From contig NC_046681.1 in NCBI RefSeq assembly GCF_009870125.1, positions 13,405,001-13,469,000 of the forward strand: DNA of 64,000 nt, in the 5' to 3' direction. This document shows, piece by piece, positions 41,547 to 52,685 of this stretch; the first letter of the stretch is position 1; the number at the start of each line of letters is the position of its first letter. The notes below the pieces were generated by a model, which saw only the letters and a program-made list of their open reading frames with translations, was not told the origin of the DNA and ran no database searches. Both the position numbers and the translations under genes were made by a program. Source of the stretch: Drosophila pseudoobscura. Its lineage: Eukaryota; Arthropoda; Insecta; Diptera; Drosophilidae.

Positions 41547-43450
41547 TTTGCGTTCGGCACAGATCAAATTGGATTTACATTGCTGGAATGGTAAGGACGG
41601 AACGGCGGAGGCTTCCGAGACATTGGCGATCGATCGCATTTGATATATTCGGCTCCTCGCCGAGGCCCACAGAGAGCTCTGCTCTTGCAGCATGTGGTGG
41701 CAATGGCGATGGCGTCGTCGTCTCCAGTTTGGCTTTGTTGTCCATCCGCTGGTGGGGAGGGGAGGGGAGGGAAGGGGGGATTGCACGTTGCAATACCAGC
41801 AATTGCTGCTGCCTGGCTACACACCTCCTCCACACAGAAAAAGTCTCTGGCGATCATCGCCTTCTCGTGCCTCGCCTTTGCCTTTGCCTCTGCGAGTCTT
41901 TATGTCGTTTATGTGAAATATCAGCTGCTCATGTTGAGAATGTTTGCTGCCGTTGCCTCTTGTTGCTGCTGCCACTTTTTTCTGTGGCCAGCAGGCAAAA
42001 ACTCAGTCAACGTTTTGTTTATGGCATTGGCAGCCATTGGTCAACCGATTGCTGCCTGCCCGCCGCTTGAATTTCAAATCTTTAATCGCCCATCAAGTAA
42101 ATTATTGTGGAAAATCTGAAGAAAATTATATGCTTGGAAAAATCAAACTACTTTTTTATGCATACATTTGCACTACATTTTGCACTCAATAAAGGATTTT
42201 CCGTATCGATCTTGATGGAGTGTTCAATCGGGGGGTGGAGGGAAGTCTGTGATTTGCATAGTTGTGGGGTGTGCTGTGGGGGCTATATCTTCAGAGACTT
42301 GCAGAGCGAAATATTCAGAATTATATGGCAAAATGTCTTATCTACGCTTGAACAAAAGTTTCCCAAAGACACAGACATTTTTGCATAATTTTCAGAGCCA
42401 ATTATATTATTTTATAATATTTTTTCCTAAATCACAAATTTCCACGCCACTAATGAGCTAATGGCCCTGTCCCACCCACAAATGTTGACCTTCTTTTCAC
42501 AAAAACATGCCCAACCTTCACTCCAAAACTCTCTTAAGTTGCCCTAATTTCGGTGTAAACAAAACGCCTCTTTCAAGAAGCGTAAACGTGGCATCACCGT
42601 GCAGAAAAGTCAGCAAACTACCTGCCACAACTTTCACCAGGCAGCAGGCAGGAGGCTGGAGTCTCGTCTCGCGTTAATCCGCACTAATCCATCAGCTACA
42701 GAGATACTTTTCTTCGTAGGCCGATGTCAATGTCAAAATATTTCCCTCCGCCAAAGTCCCGCCGTGAAACGTGTGTTGCCACAACAGTTGCACATTTGCA
42801 TGCCGTATCCGATGGACAGAACAAAAAGAATCCACTGAGGAAACGACAACTGATTTATGAGCTGCAGGATTTCACTTTCATTGCATCAGAAAAGGGATCA
42901 GGGCCTCCTGTTTAGAGTTCTTTCCTTTTGTGTGATCCGTTGTCTAGTCCTGCCTTCCGCTTTCCCTCGTAAATCACTCAAACGTAAAGTCTGCCGGCCG
43001 CCTTGACACTTTCCCATCAAGACAATGGCCAAATCTTTGTCCAGAGTTTTTCCTTGGGCCGCTACCGAAGTGAAAGTGATGTGGGCCCTGACTAATTTAA
43101 AGGAAATTCTATTGTGGCATTTGTTTTTGGTAGGTAATTGCTATGGGTTTTGGTTTACCTTTTTGTTAGGTAAAGTTTTGTCATAGGAAAAGAATTGAGA
43201 AAAAAACTAAGAAACGGAGAAAAGAAGGATTTTGGCCTGCAATGACTGCAACTTCAAGTGGCCCAAAGGGAAATCGCAGACGAAAAAGGCTTTTTATAAG
43301 CGAATCTCAAGGAAAAAAGCGAACTACCTTCCATTGCAACCAAGAGAGGGACTTCGCAGCACGGTATATAGATGTCTAGGGGGTTTTCTGGTTCTTTTTA
43401 TCGGTAGAAGTGAAGACGATTTCCATGCTTTGAGGTACGGGCACGCGGCG
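40761..43450. other. Gene-free stretch with simple repeats
   Basis: Contents are CTGCCTGCCTGGCTGCCTGC near 40903-40935, GCATGCTGCATGCTGC at 41150-41167, a CTGCTGCTGCTGCTGC run at 41291-41310, and a CAGCAGCAGCAACAGCAGCA run at 41514-41545. GGGAGGGGAGGGGAGGGAAG lies at about 41754-41774. The open frames across the CAG/CTG runs are low-complexity. No gene is recognised. Confidence 0.45.
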
Positions 43451-43676
43451 TTCTCTTTTGGGCTATACTTCACCTCAGACCGCGGCTTCGTCAATGGTTT
43501 GGGCAGCTGAATCGGTCCCAAAAATCCACGAACAATATACACAGTACAAACGGGGGGAAATTGTACTTCTCTTCGCTTTTGGGCTATCCTTCACCTCAGA
43601 CATCGGCTAGGCCTACTCGGCTTCGTCTCTTCATCAATGGTTTGGGCAGCTGAGTCGGTCCCAAAAATCCAACAAC
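43451..43676 (+). repeat. Two-copy direct duplication of about 85-105 bases
   Basis: Copy 1 (43451-43534) and copy 2 (about 43571-43676) share TTTTGGGCTATACTTCACCT then CAGAC, CGGCTTCGTC, TCAATGGTTTGGGCAGCTGA and TCGGTCCCAAAAATCCA. Copy 2 carries about 20 extra bases (TAGGCCTACTCGG and TCTCT). It does not fit a coding gene. Confidence 0.75.
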
Positions 43677-45225
43677 CTTCAGTCTATAAGAAGGCCTTTA
43701 TCTCAATGACTATAAGATCTCAAAGCTTCAAATAAAAATAGATTTTTTTAATGAATTTCACATAATTTCCCCGCTCCCTAATGTTTCCATAAATCTACCC
43801 ATAAAGCGTTCCAATTGTTCCAATCAAACACCGATTCATGATAAATATTTTCCACCTTGCATTTTCCATATTGGGGAGGTGATTTTCTCTTGCACCTGTT
43901 GTTGTTGCGGCTTCTGCTGCTGTTTTGTTGTGTTGTGTTGTGTGTTTTCCTGTCTGTTTGTTTGTTGGTTTGGCCTTTTGTTTTTGCGCGTGTCTTAAAT
44001 ATTTTTGACAAACAATTGCCGGCGGTTAATTTTAATTGGATTCTGACAAAACACCGAAACCGAAACCAAAAATCAACAAAAAGAAAAATCCTTTTAATAA
44101 AATTAAACATCAAACATGGCGATGGCGGTGGCGGTGGCGGTGGCGTTGGCTGCTGGATGGTGGATGGTAGATGATATTTTTTGTCGTATTACCGCTGACA
44201 GGAGCAGGATTTAAATTAAAAACCCGCCAAGTCCATGGGCCAAGATCAAAAGGCATCAAAAATTGTTATATGCCAAGAGGCAGAGAGGTGGAAGGAATCG
44301 CAACCAACGTGCCAGCCAGCCCGCCCACCCACGCACCCAAGCGTCCGGCCCCCACCGAAAAATACAAAACCAAAAACTTTTACGTCGGCGTTGGCGGTGG
44401 CGGTGGCGGCGGCGGCGAAACGGAAACGGAAATCGACGCGCAAAAGGTTGCAGGTGTCATGTGACAAGGTCGAGGGGTAGTGGCTGCTGCTGGGGCATGC
44501 CACGCGCACAAATTTGCGCGCAGATTCACGGGAATAGGTGGGAGGTAGCAATTGATTAACGCGAATCGTGTGCCTCCCCCTCAAAAAGAAAAAAAAATAT
44601 ACAAAAAAAAAAAGAAGAAACAAAATCAAATCAAAGTGTTGAAGCGGTTAAGATGCTGCAAAGGGTTGAGGGTTGGTTGCTGCTCCTGCAGGTGAAATGG
44701 GGTTAATTTGTTGCGTCTCCCAGGCATATGGCGCCGCTCGTCTCTCTCCCTTTCTTTGGGAATCCAAAGAATTAGTCCCCAAGGCCCAAAAAACAGAAAT
44801 CATTAAAAAAGTTCAACGAGTTGTCTGGCCTTAAATTAAGGACAAGTGAAAGAGGGAGAGGGGGTGGCAAGAGCGAAAGAGAAAGCGAAAGAAACAATTG
44901 AGTCGAAAAGCCAGAGGCTGCTGCACGTGGGACAGCAGTCGGCCGGGGAGGGGGCAGTGATTGGGAGATGGAGCTTGAGAGGGCGCCACATTGAGCGCCA
45001 GTTACGAGTGACAGCGATGCCATCATTTTATAATGGTAGATTCTTAGAAGATTGAAAGGGAAGGCATAGAAAAAGAGCAAGAAGAGAGGGAGTAAATAAT
45101 AAAGTGTTGGTTAACGTGCTAAGAAGATAAATAAAAGCTCTAGAAGAAGAATAAATATAGCGCTAATCATCGGGTAAAGAGTAAAAGAACTCCAAGAGAA
45201 AGAAAAAGCAATCAAATATAAAAAC
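43677..45225. other. Gene-free stretch with G-rich repeats
   Basis: GGCGATGGCGGTGGCGGTGG lies at 44120-44148 and a GGCGGTGGCGGTGGCGGCGG run at about 44393-44416. TTGTTGTGTTGTGTTG is near 43925-43942. The frames here are repeat-driven. No gene is recognised. Confidence 0.4.
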
Positions 45226-45545
45226 AGTGTTGGTAAGCATTATACAGTGTTGGAAAAAACAGTACAAATATTGGTTAATATTCAAGAGAATAGAAGAAAG
45301 GTGAAAAGAATGAAATTAATACAAATACCAATAAAAGTGAGACAAAAATAGAGGAATAGTATTGGTAAGCGTCAATCAGTGTTGAGTAGAAAAAACAACA
45401 AAAAGAAGTGACAGTAAAAATTAAACAAAAACAATGAATAGAAGAAAAGTATTGGTAAGCGTCAATCAGTGTTGAAAAGAGAACAAAAGCAAAAAAGAAG
45501 TGACAGTAAAGGAAAGACTAAAAGTATTCGTAAACGTCATTCACT
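45226..45545 (+). repeat. Tandem repeat with donor-like cores (TATTGGTAAGCGTCA)
   Basis: The core AGTATTGGTAAGCGTCAATC plus AGTGTTGA recurs near 45226, 45357, 45446 and 45520. The two middle units also share AAAAGAAGTGACAGTAAA and AATAGAAGA. Every core contains GGTAAGC or a close form, which looks like a 5' splice donor. The array is A-rich and non-coding. Confidence 0.7.
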
Positions 45546-46144
45546 CAAGTATCTCTCTGCTTTTTAGGTCTGGTGGAGGAGGGGGTAGTACTCGTATTCC
45601 TATATATTTTTGTGTGGTTTGAGGGGTCGTCTTGAGGGTTGGCATAAGAGAACTATTAAAGTGTTTTATGGTTCTCGAGACAAGGCGAACCGAACGAACG
45701 AACGTACTAGCAAAGGGCTGGGACTGGGGCTGGGACTGGGGCTGGGTCTGGGTAGAAATAAATGGCAACGGGGGACCCTGCCCCCCCATTAGCCCCCCAA
45801 TAGGTAGAGGTAACGTAAGATTTAGAGGTTTTCCTTCGGCATTTCTCCTTCTTTTCGGGGGTTTTTCTTTGTGGTTTTCTTTATCTCTTACAGACAGCCA
45901 ACCTGAAGACTGATGTGTGTGTGTGGGTGGGTATGGGCGGATTGCAATTTCTAGCTGCAGTTTCAGATACAAATTTTTGTGGCTTATGAAAGCCAGACTT
46001 TGACGATGGAATGTTCCCCCCATATGTTCTTTGTTGTTCCACCACAAAACAGATGTTTTTCCGCTAATAGCTCAATCGAAAGCTGCAATTTCCACCTCAA
46101 ATAATCAGTACCTCAGAGACACTCCAACCGAAACCAAGTAGATC
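45546..46144. other. Spacer upstream of the lipocalin gene
   Basis: A GGGACTGGGGCTGGGACTGG repeat lies at about 45719-45750 and a TGTGTGTGTGTGGG run near 45914-45927. An Inr-like TCAGTA (about 46105-46110) lies some 40 bases before the lipocalin ATG and is a plausible start site; no TATA box is clear. Confidence 0.4.
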
Positions 46145-46758
46145 ATGAGAAAGTCTTTAATTTTATTCGAAATTTTAACAATATTGTGCCTCACGCAAGG
46201 CCGAACTGGCAAGAACTGGCGTCAGGCCATGTACGATGGCTGTTTGGAACCTTTACCCAACAAAAACCTAGATATATGGCGTGTGAGAAAAAAAGAATTT
46301 ATGGAAAACTAATCAAAATATAACACCCTGTAATTGAATAGCTGCCCAAACACTGGCATCGTCAGTACACGTATCCGCCGATCTACATGAATACCGTGTG
46401 TCCTGCAGAAGATAGTTATGTGTATTTGTCGCTGGAAAATCTAGCCAATCCGCCATTGAATTATTTTCCCCTACTGCCAGTACCATTTTTATTGTGTACG
46501 GACTACAATCATTATGCGGTTTTGGTGTTTTGTTATGTGGAGAAAAGGGAACAGGACTTTCAAGTGTTTTGTGAGTGATTTCTGATTCACTGATGAAAGT
46601 AATCCTTCATTTTACTCATAGATAATCAATCCATGGTCTTGACTGTGGAAAAACGCCCAACGGAATCGATTATCAAAAAAACCCAAATATGCCTGAAGAA
46701 TTTTCCCGAGTTTAAGTTTTTTCAAAATATGACCAAAGTTCGGTTTATAAACTGCTAG
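46145..46758 (+). CDS. Secreted lipocalin-like protein (three exons)
   Basis: I assemble exons 46145-46282, 46342-46570 and 46622-46758, giving 167 residues. The introns are 59 and 51 bases with GTGAGA and GTGAGT donors and TAG acceptors. Residues 1-19 (MRKSLILFEILTILCLTQG) form a signal peptide. GCLEPLP...NLDIWRLPKHWHRQYTYP (32-58) corresponds to the first lipocalin block (usually C......NFD...Y.GKWYEI.RYP), with Trp51 as the conserved Trp. LLCTDYNHYAVLVFC (96-110) is the TDY..Y second block. VLTVEKRPTESIIKKTQICL (128-147) is the closing strand and helix, usually ILTRE..PSEE....A. Six Cys (33, 66, 98, 110, 146, 167) would suit three disulfides. N-glycosylation sites are at NQS (124) and NMT (158). 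Lipocalins bind small hydrophobic ligands outside the cell. The start ATG has A at -3. The middle barrel strands are hard to place, so the ligand is unknown. Confidence 0.75.
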
Positions 46759-49700
46759 AAGATCAAATTAAATACTTCTTTGAGTGTATATTTTTTTGTG
46801 GAGTTTATCCTTTGAAATAATTCATTATGCATCACAATAATTTACTAGGATCCTTCGTACCAGAGAAGGAACTCCCTCTTGTGGAGGGCTAATTCATTCC
46901 GCGAGGCAGCTTTCCTTTTGGGTTTCTTTGGCTGCCGTTTCCAAAACATTTAACAACAGAACCTGAGCGGGAAAAAAAAAATAAAAATAAAAGTGTTGCT
47001 GCTCATTTAACCCCAAACTCTGTAGCTGTAGCTCACTGTAGCGGCGAGGAGCAGACACAGGACCCGGGAGCCAGCGAACCGCATTGAAAAGTACCTTCAG
47101 AGCTCAATAATTTAACGGATTTGGGCGGGAGAGGCCCAGAGGCAAGAAGGAAGGACTCTCCACAATGAGAAAATTTTTGGGAAAACATTAACATTAGCCT
47201 AAAATATTGTCCCATAATTTGCCGCGAGCGCAGCACTGTTGATGGTGACAATGCCACACGGGGCGGACGGCGGGCGGTGGCAAGGACGGTGAAATATTTC
47301 CAGAGCCAGCAAATGAAGCCACTTGCTGGCAGCCCTAGAGAGAGTGGATGGGTCGTTTGGGTGGATGTTTTTTGGCGACAATTTTAAAATGCCAAACGGC
47401 GGCAAGCGGGCGTTTATCAAGCTGAACGACAACAACGATTTGAAGCAACGAACTGCCACAGGAGCAGGACTGGCTGCGGCAGCATCAACCCTCGAGGCAC
47501 ATTTCCAGTGTGCCCATCACTCAAGTCACAAAATTAGGCAATTAAAAATATGCCGAAGGCGCTTCTCGGTCGCAAATGAATGGTCTCTCAGGCGGAGAGT
47601 AGACATTAGAGATAGCTTAGTGGGGGCATGGGGGAGGTGGGCGGTTTTTGGCACGAACGGAATGGGACATAGCTTTAGCATATGAATCATCGGCTCAAGG
47701 ATGTGGTGTTGGGTGTTGGGTGCCTGCATATGATGCCATCCCATCAGAAGGGAGACGAAAATTGCCTGAAATTTGTGGTCTACCTCGGAGACAGCTGTGG
47801 GGAATGTTTGCGGGGGAAAGAATTAGAGATGGCAGTGGATTTTTATAGAGATATTTCTTGGGGACTAGTGGAGTGGAATGGTTGCAGAATATAGGTAGAA
47901 AGAATTGGAGTTTTTAGGAGGGACAATTATGAAATTTACGCAGAAAGATCTGGGGTGTGCATCGACAAAAACGTTTCTCTAGCAATAAATGATGCAATAA
48001 TATAACTAGCATTCGTGGCTCCTCCCCTTTTTTCTATTTTTTCCCCTATCTCATGTTAAATGGTTGAAAAATCCGAAATCCCGACTGATTATCGGGTATA
48101 AAAGTAGTCATAGCCAAAGCTAAAGGTTACTTCTAGATCAAAGATTAAATAAAGTTCAAGAAGTTTCTTTTAAGAAGTTCTTTAAAGTAGTTTCAAACCA
48201 CAACTCCATGGGTTCTACTTCCAGAAGACCTAGGACCAATCCCAGCCCTATCCCTATCACTATTTCACATAGATGTATCACATCTAAAACTACTTCCTAT
48301 ACCGTCTCTTTTACTACTGTCTTTTCCTTAAATCAATCTGAGAATCCTTCCCAAAATAATCCCTTAGATCAAACTTTTTGCCCCCCTAGATAATCCAATT
48401 TAAGCTGGGGTCTTCCGGTTCCCGGTTCTTCCCTCATCTGCCCCAGCTAATATGCAATTTGTGTGGAAAGTACAAGGCGCAAAAACTTTTGGATATTGAA
48501 GCATTTGCAGCATTTCATTTCGTGCTGTATCAACAGAAACCTAACCTCCTCAAGGAGAGACGTCAAACACAACGTCATCTTGCGTTGACTGCCATCAGGG
48601 CCAAAAAGCGTCAACGGAATGGGCCATAGAAACTAATGGGGTTTACTTGGGCCACACCCACACTTTCAGACCCAATTCCTTGGCCCTGTCTGGCCTGCCT
48701 GCCTGCCCTGCCATTCCTATAGCAATCCCCTACTCTAGCAATCCTTTTTGTTGGCCAAGAAGACGATTCTAAATTTTCGGCTGTGCTCCGTCAGAGCTCT
48801 GGCTCTGGTTCTGGTTCTCGTTTTGGTTTTTGGTCTGCTCTCGTTAATAAATCGTGGAGTGCCAGTAATGATGCCAGGCTCTTGGCACAGCTCTGGGCAT
48901 AGCCCTCCACTCTGCGATAGCAGCCGTTAATGTCAGACGAGCGAAAATATATGGGGCCAAAATGTTGGTGTGGCCTGTACACCCACCTCCACCCCACACC
49001 ACACCCCCTTCTACGGAGCGTCTTCAAAGTTGTGAGGGGTTTTCCGTCTTCGGCTTGGGCTTGGGCTTGGGCTTTTGCTTCGACCAAATGATGACTGCGC
49101 TGATGATAATGATGACGAGAGCAAAGGCAAAGGCAAAGCTCCTCCTCCATTCACTTCGCCCTCCTCTCGCTCCTTCGTTGATCAAGTCAGGAGGTCCGTC
49201 AAGAAATAGCACCCTCCCTTGTCATCCTCTTGGGGGTAGGTTGATGGCTCCTTGGATTTGTTTTATGCGTCATTCGACCAAATATTTCCTGCTCAAAGAC
49301 TACCCATTGCCTAGGAGGTCATTATGCCTGGAAGCTCTCGGCTCTCAGCTCTCGGCTCTCGGACTTTTCGGACTCTCATCATTTATATAAGGCACTGAGA
49401 GCGGAGGAGCCATGCCATTCCCGTTGTCAGTTGTAGAAGGATTTACGCTAGCCAACGGAAGACAACCTCCTCTGTCTCTCTCTGTGTGTGTGTCTGAGTG
49501 AATTATGGCTTTTGCTGATTTCTTTTTCGTCCTTTTTTTGGGGGCAACCTCCTCACTGTTTCACTGTCTTTCACAGGACTTTGGTTTCTGTGTGCTGTGT
49601 GGCCCACACAGTGGCAAATTTATTGACAGATATAATTTCTTATGCGTATAATTAGAAATTCGGCAATCATTAGGCGGCCAGCGTGCATATATCACGTTAA

Positions 49701-50668
49701 TGGCCCAAATGCCTTTCCACACACAAAGATTGAATACACAGCCAGTCAGCCAGTCAGCCAGCCAGCCCCCAAAAGAAAAGGCTAAAAAGGAACCCGAGAG
49801 ATAGACAGGCAGGCAGGCGGATGGATCGACAGATGGATGGAAAGAACCAAACCAACGCCAAAGCAAAGTTATGTCCCCAAAAAGATTTATAGTTGGAGCC
49901 AACCAAATGGCTGCCCAGATATCGATTACGGCTGCTGCTTACGTCAGAAATATCAGAATAGCATAAATATTTATTAACTAATGGCCATCCTGTGAAGGCA
50001 ATGGGGAGTCCCTTTCCCTGGGACTCTCTCAATGGTTTCTCTGGGGAATTTGGTCACTTTTACTGTTGGAGAGGGCTTTCATGAAGTCTGGGAAGGACCC
50101 AAAAATGAATAGCTTATATATCAAACATTTTTGAGGAACTAGTTCCTTAGATAACTTTCTAGGGAACTAGTTTCTTAGATTTTATTGAGGAATTGAAAGC
50201 TTCAAAATATCTTTACATCGTTTAGTCGTTTAGATTTAGTTCTTGCTCTGCAAGTCCTTACAGATGATTCGATTTAAGACAGATTCAGTAACTCTTGATA
50301 ACCGAATCATAACAGATCTGAACCGATTTAATATCGGAACATAATCGATTCCTTACCTATTTATAGGCTATATACAATCGTTTGATAACCGATATACAAC
50401 TAAGCGATTCTCATCTTATTGATAACTAATTTATAGCCGTTAATTAAACAATTAACAACCGGACTATGACCTATTATAACCGATTTTTACCACTCCATAA
50501 GCGATTCATAATCGATTCAAAAACTATAGATAATAATAATAAATATATAAAATAATAAATAAAATATAGATAAAGTAATAATAAAGTATATATACAATTT
50601 TAAAAAATTATCCTAGATCTATATAAAACAGCCACAGCTTATAAAAATCGAATGAATCCATTGCCGCT
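46759..50668. other. Gene-free stretch
   Basis: No exon is supported. The core CATCGACAAAAACGTTTC at 47960-47977 is an isolated relative of the 26.6-27.4 kb array. ATCGGGTATAAAAGTAG at about 48093-48109 could be the end of a decayed Helitron-like element in reverse. GGCTTGGGCTTGGGCTTGGG lies at about 49052-49071 and a CAGCCAGTCAGCCAG run at 49739-49766. Confidence 0.45.
50255..50530 (+). repeat. Degenerate short repeat of ATAACCGATT / ATAATCGATT
   Basis: Words such as GATAACCGAATCATAA, GAACCGATTTAATA, ATAATCGATTCC, GATAACCGATATACAAC, TATAACCGATTTTTACC and ATAATCGATTC recur at irregular 20-50 base spacing. The content of CGAT words resembles the clusters near 32.2 and 38.4 kb. Confidence 0.45.
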
Positions 50669-50692
50669 GTGTCATGCAGCAGCGCCCTTCGG
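50669..50692 (+). repeat. Dispersed 26-base motif, copy C
   Basis: This copy reads GTGTCATGCAGCAGCGCCCT followed by TCGG. It lacks the ACGCG start of other copies (TGT in place of GCG) but keeps the central CATGCAGCAGCGCCC exactly. Confidence 0.6.
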
Positions 50693-52359
50693 TCGTTTGT
50701 CGTGTATGCCTAAAATCGTATCCGTATGAAGGTGTGGGGTTCTGCTCTCTGTCTCTCTCTCACACAATTGTATGCATCTTTTACTTATCTACATTCTACA
50801 GATCCCATTTCAGATCCAAAAGTATCTTTGTCTCATTACATACCATTCCAGCTTATCCGCTGAAATCAACCTGAAGGAATTCTTTATATCGCCCATCCAT
50901 CACACAATTTTATGATCTAACCGAAACATTCGCTAATTGTAACCTTCCCAAATTCCGAAAAAAAAGCAAGCTAAAATATTCATTACTCACGGGCATAACT
51001 CACATTGAGGGTATTTACGATTTAAGCTTCATTTTCCATCAAATAAATAAAGCAAAAACCCCTCCAAAAAGAAAAGGGAGTGAGACAGAAAGAGAGAGGG
51101 AGCGAAAGAGAGAGTGAGAGACAATTACCAAATTTGCATTCACATGAAATGGCAAAACAAACAAATAAATTCCCCAAACAGCAAAAATGAAACATAAACA
51201 AAAAATTCGAATATATATGAGTATGAGTATATTCGAATATATGAATGTATTCATTCGTTCGGGGTATGTGAGTGTGTGCACAAACGGAATCGAATACATT
51301 TATTTGATTTAACAAATGTCAAAAATATGAAATGAAGATGAGGCTTTATCGTATGTAAGTTTTCAATGAAAATACACTGAGAAAAAGTCTTCGGCTGTTA
51401 TTAGCAAAATATAGTGAAAAGTTTGGGGAACTTTTTTTTAAGGGAAAAAGGTTAAGAATTTTGTAAGAAAATTTTGGAGTGGTACTACTTATTAAAAATT
51501 CTAGAAAATATACCCATATTCACATAATAATTTTGAAGTAAAGGATATTCTAGAACTTATATTTGTGATCCTTTGAGTAATCATTCCATTGAAAAGGAGT
51601 CTCTTAGGGCACTCTCTCTTCCTTCAACCGATTTCAATCTAAGAGATACTCCTCCAAGAGATAATTCTAGTTATAATTTCTAAATATTCTAGAAATTAGA
51701 ACCACAAAGAAATGTATTCTAAAATGTATATTAATTTGAGATCCATTGATTAATATTTCCCTTGAAAAAGTATTAACCCATTTTGGAACCAGTTTTCATC
51801 CACGATATACTCCTCTTTTTGGTACTTTCTTCTGCCCCCACTTTCTCTGTGTGTATTAAAGAACTCATCTTTCTACATCAGTTTATGGTGGCAGCAGCAG
51901 CAGCAGCAAAATGCGATGATGAACAAGTTGTGTGGGGCATGCTGCATGCTACATACGTAAGGAATGGGTGGTGTGCGCAATGTATTCTACATACGAGAAG
52001 AGAGTACGAGTATACATAAATAATATTTATTAATGTATTTTTATGTGCGCTAAGAGTACACAATGTAATAATTTATACAGTTGCCGTCAACGTTGCTTCA
52101 TGTTGTTGCTGCCGCTGCCGCTGCGGCTGTTCTGGTTCTGGTTCTGCCTCCTACTACTACTACTACATTATGACGTTCACAATTTACTGTACCATGTTTT
52201 TTGTTATTGTTGTTTACTCTGATGATCATCATGATGATGAGGATGCCTGGCTGTGGGGGTGGTGGGTGGTGGCTACTGGATTCTGGGTTCCTGATTCTGC
52301 ACTTGGGAAAAAAATCAGATTCATTTTGAAGCAAAAACGAAGAAAAAATATTAAAAAAA
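50693..52359. other. Gene-free stretch
   Basis: The GAGA-type run GAGAGAGGGAGCGAAAGAGA lies at about 51091-51110. Two palindromic ATATTCGAATATAT words flank 51210-51245. ACACTGAGAAAAA lies at 51374-51386. A decayed two-copy duplication lies at about 51480-51775. CAGCAGCAGCAGCAG is at about 51894-51908 and CTACTACTACTACTAC at about 52150-52165. No gene is recognised. Confidence 0.4.
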
Positions 52360-52685
52360 TTAAATAATAAAAAATAAAATATAAAAGCCATACAAATAAA
52401 AAATATATAAAATATAAAAGAAGCAAAAGCTAAGCAAAAATATAAAATGAATAAAAAAATAATATAATAAAAAATAAAATATAAAAGCCATAAAAATACA
52501 AAAATATATAAAATATAAAAGAAGAAAAAGCTAAGTAAAAATATAAAATTAATAAAAAAATAATATAATAAAAAATAAAATATAATAAAAAATAAAATAT
52601 AAAAGCCATAAAAATAAAAAAATATATAAAATATAAAAGAAGCAAAAGCAAAGCAAAAAAAAATAAAATAAAATAATAAAAACAA
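52360..52685 (+). repeat. AT-rich tandem repeat, three units of about 100-118 bases
   Basis: ATAAAAGCCATA recurs at 52381, 52481 and 52599, each followed by AAATATATAAAATATAAAAG and AAGCAAAAGCTAAGCAAAAA-like sequence. The middle to last spacing is longer because AAAAAATAAAATATAATA is duplicated. Frames across it on the minus strand give only Phe/Tyr/Ile runs and are not genes. Confidence 0.85.

Noticed and set aside
41453-42070. 205-codon plus-strand frame with a Gln-rich segment
   Set aside because: It is driven by CAG and CTG microsatellites; frames in other registers are equally open.
45541-46047. 168-codon minus-strand frame with QPQSQPQSQP
   Set aside because: The repeat comes from a GGGACTGGGGCTGG microsatellite; no conserved domain, and it lies against the lipocalin promoter.
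52098-52685. 195-codon minus-strand frame rich in Phe, Tyr and Ile
   Set aside because: It is a direct reading of the AT-rich tandem repeat and has no folded domain or membrane protein pattern beyond composition.
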